Shown here: in pieces, positions 19,119-30,018 of the stretch
Numbering within the stretch: the first letter of the stretch is position 1
Layout of the letters: each line of letters starts with the position of its first letter
Source of the DNA: Nemertoderma westbladi
Lineage: Eukaryota; Xenacoelomorpha; Nemertodermatida; Nemertodermatidae
DNA length: 64,000 nt
Reading direction: 5' to 3'
Assembly: GCA_032718475.1 (NCBI GenBank)
Contig: JAUCBJ010000576.1
Coordinates: forward strand, 21,582 to 85,581
The notes under the pieces: generated by a model
The model's database searches: none
What the model was told of the DNA's origin: nothing
Seen by the model: only the letters and a program-made list of their open reading frames with translations
Position numbers and translations under genes: made by a program

Positions 19119-19606
19119 GTTACGAGTTCGTCGCCGCCAATCCTGAGTTGTTACAAACTTCGGATCGAGTTGCGTAGCTCCGTCACACTGCGTGTCTTGC
19201 AGAAGAGACAGTCAAGCCGCTAAAGTATGTTTCGGATAGAGGTGGTGTTACAACTTCATCACAAACCCTTAAAGGACCGGTCACTGCTGCCATTCTTAAG
19301 AAAGCGGTGCAATCCACCTTAAACCCTTCCTCCAGATCTTCACCAGCCAAAGTACTTCGAAAGGGTGTGAAGATATTACGTCACTCCGTTCTGGCGGCAA
19401 CTACAGTTATCGAACCCCAACCGGGAACATCCACTGGTGGACCAACTGTGCGTACAGTCGCGCCCTCTCCAGACTCTTTTGAAATTCATCCTTCCGCCGC
19501 TGAGGGGCTGCAGGTGCGAGGTTCCCCGCCTTCGTCGCCAAACAACGGTTCACCCCCTATGAAACGTCGTAAGCGACATTCCAAGAAGAAAAAGTCCCGA
19601 AAATAA
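19119..19606 (+). pseudogene. Diverged relative of element M ORF C (3' part)
   Basis: Translated in pieces, this matches the C-terminal third of the M ORF C protein: NPELLQ resembles HPELQE; VKPLKY resembles IKPRKF; GPVTAAILKKA resembles GPVRAAVLKRA; and both have a GTSTGG/GASTGG block and a basic Lys/Arg tail. An in-frame TAG near 19,174 and a frame change break the 5' part; the last 99 codons (from 19307) are open. The divergence is much greater than between the other M copies, so M is an old family or this is a separate subfamily. The upstream part has been replaced by a hAT-like end. Confidence 0.65.
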
Positions 19607-20800
19607 ACATTAATTTTCCGGCTACTTTATATTACCTCTATTTTACTTTATGTGACTCATATCTTTACTTTATGTTATATGTAAAATAAGTAAACGGTGT
19701 CCCTAATAATCCATTTAGCTTATTTTGTTCACAAACTGAAACATTTATACATGCTTTGAATGCTTTCTAGCACTATAGTTCGCTTATTCAGAAGTGATGG
19801 ACATTCATTGATCTTTTGATTATTTTGTTCACGAGTTGAGACGTTTTTTATATTTCGGTTACGTATTCCCTGTATAATTCTAGTTTGATATTGATAACTG
19901 AATTATTTACTTACTAGATCTCCTTCTATGTACGTTCTATGCTCGTTGGTCGACCATTTATTCACTTAGTACATCAGCATTCTGCAGAGGAGTTACTTCC
20001 TATGCAGGCCTTTGGATACTAGTCAGATTACTGACGACCAGTGTTTATTACATGCCTTTATGTATGTGCCTTTATGCTTTGTATCTTTGTCGTTATCATT
20101 ATAATATTATTAATTGATATTCTGTCGTTAAACTCAATTTACTCTCTTTGTTTGTTTAATATATCGCCGATATTACGAGATCAAGAAGGTTTTACACACG
20201 CCATAATAAGGTGGGTCTCTACAATTAAGTATTAGTGATAATCCAGACAATTGTATTAGATTCGTGTGTTGTCTTACCTCTGATTTACTAAATAATTAAT
20301 ATATGGCGATATACCAGATCATTATTATAAGCAAAGCCCTTATTATTAATTGTATCACGATTGAGAGTTGTCATAAATTGATTGCGGTAGAAATATTAAT
20401 AATTATTCATAAAGACAAGTCAAAATACGTTTCCTCTAAAGGGAAACACAAACACTGGACTTGAGTCCTTACAGAATTAATTAGTCAGTCATTTGCTTGT
20501 TATACTGTGTTGACACACCCTCCCGGTATCGTATCTCAGTTAAATACAATAGATAATCAAATACCGTATCGAACCAAATAAGTTATAGAGCAAATCAATA
20601 CTATGAGTAGGAAAGGAAGGGGAATTAATCGATACAGTGAGCGGTCCTCGGTGACAGGTACACTAGCGCAATTCCGTTTATTGTATGAGACCAATATCTA
20701 AAGGCCCTCAGTGCATAGAATCTCTGCGTAGTACTATAAGAATCAAAATATATGACATTGAGATTAAACAACATATTTATTTACTAAAAGCGCTAACAAC
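19607..20800. other. Non-coding AT-rich stretch
   Basis: No ORF or repeat of recognisable content. The first part may be the 3' region of the element M relative, but it is too diverged from the other M tails to say. Confidence 0.4.
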
Positions 20801-20802
20801 GG

Positions 20803-21012
20803 CTCCTCAGCTCATTAGAACAAGCTGCTTCTAGTGTTGACAAAAAGACCAAAATTTTGGCAGTTAACTTAGAAAGTCCTCAGCAAGTCTCTGACCGGAT
20901 GGGCATAAACTCAAAGGATGGTATGCTTGAGCATGAGGACGACTTCTGTTACCTGGGATCAAGGCATGGATCCGTAAGTCAGGTGAGGACCTTCGAATAC
21001 GCAAAGGAAAGG
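20803..21012 (+). pseudogene. Non-LTR RT fragment (same family as 39.07-40.83 kb)
   Basis: About 210 bp match the segment after the RT catalytic region of the element at 39.07 kb (coding for LESPQQVSDRM, LEHEDDFCYLGS), with small indels that destroy the frame. It is cut at 21012 by the BEL-2 LTR that begins TGTAAAAA. Confidence 0.8.
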
Positions 21013-21993
21013 TGTAAAAACCGCCGAAATAGGTTCTAAAATAAATTTGATAGCATTTATTTACTGATTAGAGTTGACCGTGAAATGTGCTTTTATTATC
21101 TTTTGGTAAAGATTAAACTCATTGTATATTTCTTGTTTTAATATCGATACTTTTATAGTAATTATTTAATCACACATACTTATATAATCGTTAATATCAC
21201 CTGCCGAACCATTTTATTTTGTTTCTCATTCCCCTCCCCCGGAGCGATTATATGTTTAAAGCTACTACGATACAGGCTCACCGGTTCTAGAGGCCGCTGT
21301 TCCACGTGGCAAGGAACAGATAACAGATAGAACTCTGTCCGAAGTAGTGCAGATAATATTGACTCCTTCCCATCTCCTCTCCGCAATTTCCGTCTACTCG
21401 CGACTTGTCATCTCTTCGGGATAAGTATTTCGTAAGAATATGAAAACTTTAGGGATAAACTTATTGCAATATTCTTCTCTCATTCAATTAATACATAATA
21501 GTAAAAATAAATTCAATTAATATATTTAATTCACAAGTAATAAACAATTTATTTTGTTTTTTAAAAGCTGGCCTCACCCGGTCACCTAACAACTCGTGTG
21601 GGCAATAAATTTAATAACTAATTCCGTTCTCTGTAAAACTAACAATAGCCCAAAATCATAAAGAGTATACTAATAGTGAGTGATAATTGCACAGCACATA
21701 GGGCGATTAATACTGACCATTGGTTGGGCCGTATGGAGAAGAGCCTTTAACAAGAAAGACGCTATTAATAAAATAATATTGGAATCCAGGGTATATGTTT
21801 TTGCCGAAGTTAAACCAATATTATGTATGCCCTTAGTAGCTCGATTAGTACAGGGCCCTGGCAATAAAATGGGGCAAGCCACGTAATAAGGTAATAAATG
21901 AATAATGAGTGGGGCGAGCCACAAAGTTAGTTAAGTGGACAATATATGAAGCACAAATATGAATACAATTATTTTCGGGCAGGGATTTTTACA
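21013..21993 (-). repeat. BEL-2 LTR, 981 bp, complete
   Basis: The LTR starts TGTAAAAACC and ends GGGATTTTTACA, giving 8-bp inverted ends TGTAAAAA/TTTTTACA. Immediately to the right, CTCCCCCACT is the complement of a polypurine tract AGTGGGGGAG, exactly where it should be for the 3' LTR of a minus-strand element. The left edge interrupts a non-LTR RT fragment. The second copy (25123-25827) is truncated, and a 5' LTR remnant starts with the same terminus at 32619. Confidence 0.82.
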
Positions 21994-22929
21994 CTCCCCC
22001 ACTATTAATTGGTGAATTAATAGTAACTGCTAATAGAAAAAACTGCGCGGAAATAATAAATATTAGTATTGTACTAATTAGCAAGTATGAGACAAAATAC
22101 TGAAGATATATCGAAATGACAATTGTAATTTTACTTGCATAGCAATAAATGTTCTAACAACTAGTTATTTATAAAACTGCACGTCACTTTCATGTGCGAA
22201 ATATCTACTGTACATAATAATAATGTCATGTTGTTAGAAGCCTCTGTAAGAATGATATATTGATTCCCGCTCCCGGAAAGTTCCAATTTCGATTGTTGTG
22301 GAGAATTTGAGATAGTTACCACAACTGACGAGCTCTCCCCCTGTAAATAGAGTTTTCGTTATTGGATCCATATATGAACAGAGTTGGAGATTTCCATGTG
22401 GAAATTTCAGTAATCAGATTTCATAACTGTAAAGGAAATAAGCATTAAGGATCAGGGAGATCATCGCTAAAATCAAACAAGACTCCGGACCTAATCCTAT
22501 TGTTATCTGTTTCCAATTTTATGAATATATTCTTGACTATTTAGTATACAGTATATGGCGCTGTATCATAATAGTGTTACTCATATAATCGCCATAAAGT
22601 TGATCAATATCCAATTTTACAAATATTCGTATTAAATTAATCGTTCATCCTATTCATATAATTAGTGGAATATTAATTAATTATTTACACTTATATATTG
22701 ATACGAATTGTTATAGATAAACATGACATATGTACCAACAGTATTACAAGTTTTAAGTTTCCACGGAAAGGCGAGTTTCTTCAAGAAGGCAAAGGCGTTG
22801 TATAGGTCTGAGAAGTTCTTGCCCGGTTATAATTCGAATTGTTGCTGTTCGAACTATACCACTACGGTCAGCATTCGTTCTTAACACAATACCAGTGACC
22901 CAAAGTCGACGGGGTATGTTTCCACCATG
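21994..22929 (-). pseudogene. BEL-2 copy b: 3' internal end with integrase C-terminus
   Basis: This matches 25828-26767 of BEL-2 copy a nearly base for base, including the last ~60 codons of the integrase C-terminal domain (stop at 22753-22755). The coding match stops at 22929, where the element is cut. The polypurine tract at 21994-22003 adjoins the LTR. Together with the LTR, a segment of about 1.65 kb is shared with the copy at 25.12-26.77 kb; the differences are a 20-bp indel and scattered substitutions. Confidence 0.8.
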
Positions 22930-22958
22930 GAGATGGATATCCGGTATGGATAGGGTTA

Positions 22959-25121
22959 AATAAACCTATGATCAGAGTTCCGGAATACTCGGTCAGACCT
23001 CCTCACTCCCTAGTGAGACCTCAGACTCTTGATCCTAATAGTATCACGGATCCTCCCAAACTGTACTCACTGTTCAAAGATCTAGTGTTACCCGAACAAT
23101 TAGTCGGTGGCACTCCGGTTGTGGGCTCCCTAAATATTCGCCCATCTTACCTAGCCGGATTGGGACGCGGACATCTAATATCGCCATTCAACCGTATCAT
23201 CGTCCCGGTTTAACCCGATACAACCTGTCACCGAGGTGGAGGAGAGAGTTGTAAGAAACGCGTTGGACACTATTCGTCAAAAGATCGGAAAAGGAACCTA
23301 CAATTATTTAGAGAAACGTAAATTGCAGCAGCAAGTCCAAGCGGTAAACGAATTAGCTTTATCTCAGTTCGATCAGGAAATCCAGAACCTCTAAGAAGAT
23401 ATCGAATTTGGACGACTCTACTTTCTGCAAGAGTTTTGGACGAATGCTTTCAACGACAAGCGAAGTAAAATCAGCTCGAGGAGAAGCATATCGATCCCGA
23501 TAGAGCCCGAGAACGCTTGTTGGAAAGAATCATCAAACCGAGGAAATTTCTCACTACACACGGTCCACCTACCGCTCTCGTGCAAACGACCCGTCAGGGA
23601 CCAGTAAGAGCTGCTGTCTTAAAACAAGCTCTCAAGGTTGTTCGACCTCGTTCCACTGAGGTTAATACCGATCAACGGGTACCTCGACCGGTGGATACAC
23701 CGACCGTAATCCTAAACCTTCCGATGCAATTGTATTGCACCCTTCACCCAGGAGTTATAGCCCTCCTAGTAAAGTGGCTCGCCCCTAAGAGAAAAGGACT
23801 ATTGCTAGCCTCAAAAAACTGCGTAAACGCCGTCCGCGCAAGAAAGACTAACTGTTTAGAGTATTTTTATATTTTAGAAACTGTGATTTTTTATATTTTA
23901 TAGAATTAAATCCCATTTTCTGGGAGCGGTGTAAAGGCTTTTGCGGATCTAGCTAGTCATTTTTCCCGCAAAGTACTCTGTAGGTGTTTTAGCGTACATA
24001 AAAAGCCATTTTCTTACTGTGTAGGTGTTTTAGTGGACATAAAAAGCCATTTTTCTGTATGTGTACTTTAGCGGACATAACAAGCCATTTTATGCCGCAA
24101 TACGCCAAAATACTCTTAATACAGTGTAGTTCAGATGACGACATCTACCAGCTGATATGTCGACGTGGAGCTTTTGGCTTTCTTTGTTCAGGCTCACTCA
24201 CTCGACCAATCAGAGCGATTTTCATTTTATTTGCACAGAAGCCTCCGGGAAATCGCGCAATGCATTATGGTCTTTGTTTACCTTTTTTCCTGAGCCCAGA
24301 ACATCGGCTTTGGAATTATTCTGTGTTTCAAACTTTAGCCAAACATTAGAACGGCTTTGATCATAGAAACGTATAACTGTTATCATACTTGTCACATATC
24401 TACCACCTATCATATCATAACTATACGTGCCTTTCACCGCATTATTTTACTGCTATTTACTGTCGGTTATTAATTGTTATCAGTTGATGGAATGTTGTTA
24501 TATTTGGAGAATATCGATAAATAACCATAAAACCCCAATCTTCTTGATATACTGAAGGTTAGAGAGACCGGTTACATATAGCAATTGCGACTTACATTAT
24601 AGTGGTTTTGGAGTGAATTGAATGCTATTTCATAGGCCCTACATGTGTCGGTTGCTATTCTCCTTATATATGATCAAATTTAGTGAAGGTCGGCAGATCA
24701 GTGTGCAGCAGTGTGCGGTAGTGTGTATGAGTGTGACAGATAACAAAGCATTTCCTAAAGAATGCGCCTTATACGTAAATCAATAGCCATCCCGTTGTGT
24801 TTAGTGTAAGTCATAACTCTGTTTACATACTTAGAGCGCCACGTCCTAAAGGAACTGTTAATATTTCCCGAAAGTGAATAATATTTGTCAGAGATTATAT
24901 GTTAACGATCAATCGAATAGTACAATAAGCCTACACCGCAATAAGGTCAGAGCATCCGAATCCAGTCTCCCTTAACCGTGGGTGAATGATCGCGCATAGG
25001 CTGGCTTCGGCTAATGTAACTTTATGTGTATCAAATACTTGTTATAGGCTAAAGTCGATTTATAACCTAGAAGACACCTAAATTTGGCAGGTTAAACTGC
25101 TAAAGGTCTAAAAGCGCGAAC
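22959..25121 (+). pseudogene. Element M copy 2 (internally deleted, opposite orientation)
   Basis: The first part (22959-23485) matches M ORF A from MIRVPEYSVRP to about KHIEMD, with frame breaks. It then jumps straight to the M ORF C C-terminus (23500-23850, IKPRKFLTTH, GPVRAAVLKQALKVV), so about 2.6 kb including ORF B is missing. Downstream come tail repeats (23930-24090) and 1 kb of terminal region matching the reverse complement of 34226-35290, ending TTCGCGC (on the minus strand) at about 25120. This shows that M has a defined end and spreads as a unit. The right end lies inside a BEL-2 LTR; the left end abuts a BEL-2 fragment. Confidence 0.8.
23930..24090. repeat. Tail repeats of element M copy 2
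   Basis: Three imperfect units of about 45 bp containing TGTAGGTGTTTTAGCGGACAT and AAAAAGCCATTTT words, just downstream of the ORF C stop. The same kind of array follows ORF C in the main M copy (35250-35395), so the repeats belong to the element. Confidence 0.75.
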
Positions 25122-25122
25122 A

Positions 25123-25827
25123 ATACAGGCTCACCGGTTCTAGAGGCCGCTGTTCCACGTGGCAAGGAACAGATAACAGATAGAACTCTGTCCGAAGTAG
25201 TGCAGATAATATTGACTCCTTCCCATCTCCTCTCCGCAATTTCTGTCTACTCGCGACTTGTCATCTCTTCGGGATAAGTATTTCGTATAAACTTATTGCA
25301 ATATTCTTCTCTCATTCAATTAATACATAATAGTACAAATAAATTCAATTAATATATTTAATTCACAAGTAATAAACAATTTCTTTTGTTTTTAAAAGCT
25401 GGCCTCACCCGGTCACCTAACAACTCGTGTGGGCAATAAATTTAATAACTAATTCCGTTCTCTGTAAAACTAACAATAGCCCAAAATCATAAAGAGTATA
25501 CTACATATAGTGAGTGATAATTGCACAGCACATAGGGCGATTAATACTGACCATTGGTTGGGCCGTATGGAGAAGAGCCTTTAACAAGAAAGACGCTATT
25601 AATAAAATAATATTGGAATCCAGGGTATATGTTTTTGCCGAAGTTAAACCAATATTATGTATGCCCTTAGTAGCTCGATTTGTACAGGGCCCTGGCAATA
25701 AAATGGGGCAAGCCACGTAATAAGGTAATAAATGAATAATGAGTGGGGCGAGCCACAAAGTAAGTTAAGTGGACAATATATGAAGCACAAATATGAATAC
25801 AATTATTTTCGGGCAGGGATTTTTACA
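25123..25827 (-). repeat. BEL-2 LTR, left part missing
   Basis: Corresponds to 21270-21993 of the complete LTR and ends TTTTTACA at 25820-25827, followed by the polypurine tract complement CTCCCCCACT. Its first ~257 bp have been replaced by the terminus of element M copy 2. Confidence 0.8.
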
Positions 25828-26586
25828 CTCCCCCACTATTAATTGGTGAATTAATAGTAACTGCTAATAGAAAAAACTGCGCGGAAATAATAAATATTAG
25901 TATTGTACTAATTAGCAAGTATGAGACAAAATACTGAAGATATATCGAAATGACAATTGTAATTTTACTTGCATAGCAATAAATGTTCTAACAACTAGTT
26001 ATTTATAAAACTGCACGTCACTTTCATGTGCGAAATATCTACTGTACATAATAATAATGTCATGTTGTTAGAAGCCTCTGTAAGAATGATATATTGATCC
26101 CCGCTCCCGGAAAGTTCCAATTTCGATTGTTGTGGAGAATTTGAGATAGTTACCACAACTGACGAGCTCTCCCCCTGTAAAGAGAGTTTTCGTTATTGGA
26201 TCCATATATGAACAGAGTTGGAGATTTCCATGTGGAAATTTCAGTAATCAGATTTCATAACTGTAAAGGAAATAAGCATTAAGGATCAGGGAGATCATCG
26301 CTAAAATCAAACAAGACTCCGGACCTAATCCTATTGTTATCTGTTTCCAATTTTATGAATATATTCTTGACTATTTAGTATACAGTATATGGCGCTGTAT
26401 CATAATAGTGTTACTCATATAATCGCCATAAAGTTGATCAACATCCAATTTTACAAATATTCGTATTAAATTAATCGTTCATCCTATTCATATAATTAGT
26501 GGAATATTAATTAATTATTTACACTTATATATTGATACGAATTGTTATAGATAAACATGACATATGTACCAACAGTATTACAAGTT

Positions 26587-27204
26587 TTAAGTTTCCACGG
26601 AAAGGCGAGTTTCTTCAAGAAGGCAAAGGCGTTGTATAGGTCTGAGAAGTTCTTGCCCGGTTATAATTCGAATTGTTGCTGTTCGAACTATACCACTACG
26701 GTCAGCATTCGTTCTTAACACAATACCAGTGACCCAAAGTCGACGGGGTATGTTTTCACCATGAACAAGGACATAATCACCTCGCCGTAGGTTTCGGTGT
26801 TTCTTATACCATTTTTGGCGGACTGATACTCTTGGAATATAAAATTTCTGCCAATGGTCCCAGAATTTGCAGAATTTGTCTGCCCTGTACTGTGTACGCT
26901 TCCAAGACTGGTGTGCTTTGGAGTTATTTTTCCCTGAGTTGTCTTGAGGAACAGGAATAAATGGTTTGGTGTTAAGAATATGGGCAGGAGTGATAATCTT
27001 TGGGTTTGTAAGATCTGTTGTCTGACCAGTTAAGGGAAGGGAATTCAACATACCTTCAACCTCGGCAAGTACTGTCAACAGCTGATCATCAGTGAGTGGT
27101 TTAGTAGTTTCAGCCGTTTTTCTCAAAGCCAGTTTGACTCTTAACTTCCCGTTCCCATGCCCCGTTTCTCCACTTTGCATAAGGAGTGTGTAGTTTCCAC
27201 TCAA
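26587..27204 (-). CDS. BEL-2 integrase C-terminal part
   Basis: A 205-residue frame. After about 30 out-of-frame residues it carries the end of the integrase core (TDDQLLTVLAEVEGMLNSLPL) and the C-terminal domain typical of BEL/Pao integrases (RRGDYVLVHGE to QRLCLLEETR). It is in the same frame as the RNase H ORF upstream, but the core between them is read in another frame. Confidence 0.8.
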   Translation of the reverse strand: MSGNYTLLMQSGETGHGNGKLRVKLALRKTAETTKPLTDDQLLTVLAEVEGMLNSLPLTGQTTDLTNPKIITPAHILNTKPFIPVPQDNSGKNNSKAHQSWKRTQYRADKFCKFWDHWQKFYIPRVSVRQKWYKKHRNLRRGDYVLVHGENIPRRLWVTGIVLRTNADRSGIVRTATIRIITGQELLRPIQRLCLLEETRLSVET

Positions 27205-27388
27205 TTTTTCTTTGATTGAGTTCCTTGTGGATTTTATCGAATTTCCAAGATTTATACCACTTTTGTATTAGATTATTAGCACCAGTAAAATTGGTGCCTC
27301 TGTCACTATTTATCGTTTTGACTTCACCTCTACGTCCAATAAAGCGTCTAAGTGCAAAATAAAAGCATCTGTAGATGCATCTGTACAT
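27110..27388 (-). CDS. BEL-2 integrase core, frameshifted middle part
   Basis: This 92-residue frame holds the second catalytic Asp (INSDRGTNFTGA) and the Glu (NGAWEREVKS) of the DDE integrase. It overlaps its neighbours on both sides in a different frame, so the integrase gene has one indel near 27,370 and a second, compensating one near 27,150. It is part of one gene with the ORFs on either side. Confidence 0.78.
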   Translation of the reverse strand: MYRCIYRCFYFALRRFIGRRGEVKTINSDRGTNFTGANNLIQKWYKSWKFDKIHKELNQRKIEWKLHTPYAKWRNGAWEREVKSQTGFEKNG

Positions 27389-28806
27389 CTGTCAATGTGT
27401 ATTGCTCTCGAGTTTAGGCATGTGAACAAAATTCCATAAACCTTTACTTCAGTATTAATGATCTTTATTACAATTGGACCCCATATATCAAGTCCGGTAT
27501 TGGCAAAAGGCGTTTGATTTGATGTTATTCTTACGTCAGGCAAATCTGACATTCTCTGTTTCATTAATGGCGCATTTACTTCTTTACAAATCATACACTC
27601 ATCTAAGATTGAATTTAGGGCTCTTGATGGATGATGTAAGTAATACAGGTTTCTTAGATGAGCCAATATGTAATTTCTGCCTGCATGGCAATTGTCACGG
27701 TGACTGTCATAAATCACTTGGTTCTGTATCATCAGTTGTGGTAAGATTATTGGGTTCTTATAGTTGAAATCGTAAATAGTTGATTGTAGTCGTGTTGAGG
27801 CTCGTATAATTTCTAAGTTCTTGTCAAAGAAACAGTTGAAATTAAAAAGGTCTGAACTTCCAGGAATGGGGTTGGTATATTCCTTCGGGAATCCCATGAA
27901 TTGATAAATCCTGATTAGTACGCATTCGGCAATTCCGTTTTCTTTGAGTGATATTGGCCCATACATTATTTCGTTTTGGTTTCTTTCTATTGATCTAGTA
28001 ACCCTTGTCCAATTTTGAGATTTTCGAATACGCCACAGATTAATGAATCGTTTTAATATTATTACTATCTTTGTCAGTTTCTTCCAAGAACTCTGTCGTT
28101 GGAAGCAATGATCCCAAATCTCGAGTTGAAGAAATATTTTCTTAATATTGTTATCAACATCCTCAGAGATAGTTAGAAGTGTTACCTTGACCTTTTCTTT
28201 ACACATTTTTAACTCTAATTGTATTTTGTCGAATTCTGATTGATTTTTTAACTTTGGCCAGTTTTCTTTTGAATCCATCAGGAATGCTGGACCTGTAAAC
28301 CAATCGGTTTTTTCGCAGAGGTATTTAATCGTACAGCCTCTGGAAGCAACATCTGATGGATTTAATTCACCTGGGCACCAGTTCCATTGATTCAATGTGG
28401 TTTGGTCAAGTATCACAGCCCTCTTGTTTGCCTCATAGGTTTTTATTGCCGCAGTGCATCGCAGGTAAGCTAATACCACAGAAGAATCTGTCCACATGTA
28501 CAATTCTGTTTTAAAAGTTAGGTGTTCTTTAACAAGGACAGCTAATTCAACTGATAATGATGCTGCAAGTAGCTCTGCGCGAGGGATTGATACAAAAGTT
28601 TTACTATTGAGAGTTTTAGACTTTGCTGTAATGAATCCAATCTGGACATTTCCATCTATGTTTTCTGTTCTTAGGTAGATCACCATTCCAATTCCTGTTT
28701 TACTCGCATCTGAGAAAGCATGTATTTGGTATTGAGGTTCATGAGGTACGGTGGTGGTATACCATCTTGGTACAAATAGTTCTTGCATGTCGGCCATTTG
28801 TTTCAC
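27310..28806 (-). CDS. BEL-2 RNase H and integrase N-terminal part
   Basis: A 498-residue frame. RNase H at about 20-170 has AFSDASKTGIG, IPRAELLAA, MWTDSSVVLAY and CPGELNPSDVASRG. The integrase zinc module (HRDNCHAGR, then CMICKEV) is near 375-415, and the first core Asp is in TGLDIWGPI at about 445. The frame is continuous with the RT ORF upstream except for one TAA at 28897-28899. The last ~25 residues are out of frame after an indel. Confidence 0.83.
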   Translation of the reverse strand: MKQMADMQELFVPRWYTTTVPHEPQYQIHAFSDASKTGIGMVIYLRTENIDGNVQIGFITAKSKTLNSKTFVSIPRAELLAASLSVELAVLVKEHLTFKTELYMWTDSSVVLAYLRCTAAIKTYEANKRAVILDQTTLNQWNWCPGELNPSDVASRGCTIKYLCEKTDWFTGPAFLMDSKENWPKLKNQSEFDKIQLELKMCKEKVKVTLLTISEDVDNNIKKIFLQLEIWDHCFQRQSSWKKLTKIVIILKRFINLWRIRKSQNWTRVTRSIERNQNEIMYGPISLKENGIAECVLIRIYQFMGFPKEYTNPIPGSSDLFNFNCFFDKNLEIIRASTRLQSTIYDFNYKNPIILPQLMIQNQVIYDSHRDNCHAGRNYILAHLRNLYYLHHPSRALNSILDECMICKEVNAPLMKQRMSDLPDVRITSNQTPFANTGLDIWGPIVIKIINTEVKVYGILFTCLNSRAIHIDRCTDASTDAFILHLDALLDVEVKSKR

Positions 28807-28896
28807 CCACTTATTCCATTTTTGACATATATCATCAGGAATTTTGGTGTCCCAAACTAATTCTGCCTTCCAAAGTTCCTGAATAATTTGCTTGGC

Positions 28897-30015
28897 TTAG
28901 AGAATAGCAGGACAAATGAAATTTAGTGGATCATAGAATGAAGCCATCAGGCTCACACAACGTCGTTTTGTCCAGTATTTAGGTTCATCAAAGATCATCC
29001 ATCTTACATAAAGCATATCTGTGTGTGGGCTCCATCCAACTCCAAGTGATTTCGATTCTGGGAGTGTTTGTTCATTGAGCAGGTCCACATCACCAGTATA
29101 TCGAAGCTTTGGGTCAAATGTCTTCAAGAATTCCAAAGAGTTTGAGGCAAATTTGGTCAGATGGAAATTACCTCTCTTCAGACACTCAACTAGTTGATGT
29201 GCTATAAGTGTCATCTTCGCAAGATCGTCTTGGGAATATAGCCCATCATCAACGTAGAAATCGTGTAGGATAATTTCTAATACTTCTGGATCGAAATCAT
29301 TTTGGTTATCTAATCCAGTTTTGTTCAATGTGTTAATGACTATGTTGGAAGAATCAACCTTTCCAAATGTATGGACGACGAATTTGTATTCTACAGGTTC
29401 CCCAGTCATGTCTTCATTGGGCCACCAAAGAAAGCGCAGTGCATCTTGATCTTCTTCTCGGAGGTGTACTCTATGATACATAGCTTCTATGTCACAGTTA
29501 AAAGCATATTGGTGTTCTCGGAACCTGAGTAATATTCCCAGTAAATAGTTTACAGTCTTACAGCCTTTACAGAGTTCATCATTGAGACTTTTCCCTTTAT
29601 ATTTTGCGGCTCCATCAATCACCACTCTAACTTTGTGCGGTTTGTCTGGTGTGGTTACAAAGTGATGCGGAAGGTAGTTGGTTTTTTGTGAGGTATTTTC
29701 TGGATTCTTAATTCTGACCAAGTATCCCTTTTGAATATATTCATCGCATTGTGTACAATATTTCTTATGATGGTCTTCATTAGCAAGCAGTTGATCTTTC
29801 AGGTGATAAGCTCTCTTAAGAGCAAGATTTCTGTTATTGGTTAATTGTGGATTATCTTGTTTCCACAGCAACCCTACCTCATATTTACCATTTGGGAGTA
29901 GTCGTGTTGTCTCGTCTAAGAGTCTCTTTGCTCTTTTCTCCTCAGAACTCATGGTTGATTTATTGGAGCCTTTCTCTGGAGTTTCTGACTCATAATACCT
30001 CTTTATTGTCTCCAT
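28897..30015 (-). CDS. BEL-2 reverse transcriptase
   Basis: A 372-residue frame with the RT fingers and palm: KPHKVRVVIDGAAKY, first catalytic Asp in NCDIEAMYH (about 175), FGKVDSSN, and the Asp pair in FYVDDGL (about 255), ending at DPLNFICPAIL. It is preceded in the same frame by a single TAG and followed in the same frame by a single TAA, so gag-protease, RT and RNase H were one ORF. Both stops are one C-to-T change from CAG or CAA. Confidence 0.87.
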   Translation of the reverse strand: METIKRYYESETPEKGSNKSTMSSEEKRAKRLLDETTRLLPNGKYEVGLLWKQDNPQLTNNRNLALKRAYHLKDQLLANEDHHKKYCTQCDEYIQKGYLVRIKNPENTSQKTNYLPHHFVTTPDKPHKVRVVIDGAAKYKGKSLNDELCKGCKTVNYLLGILLRFREHQYAFNCDIEAMYHRVHLREEDQDALRFLWWPNEDMTGEPVEYKFVVHTFGKVDSSNIVINTLNKTGLDNQNDFDPEVLEIILHDFYVDDGLYSQDDLAKMTLIAHQLVECLKRGNFHLTKFASNSLEFLKTFDPKLRYTGDVDLLNEQTLPESKSLGVGWSPHTDMLYVRWMIFDEPKYWTKRRCVSLMASFYDPLNFICPAIL

Positions 30016-30018
30016 GAC

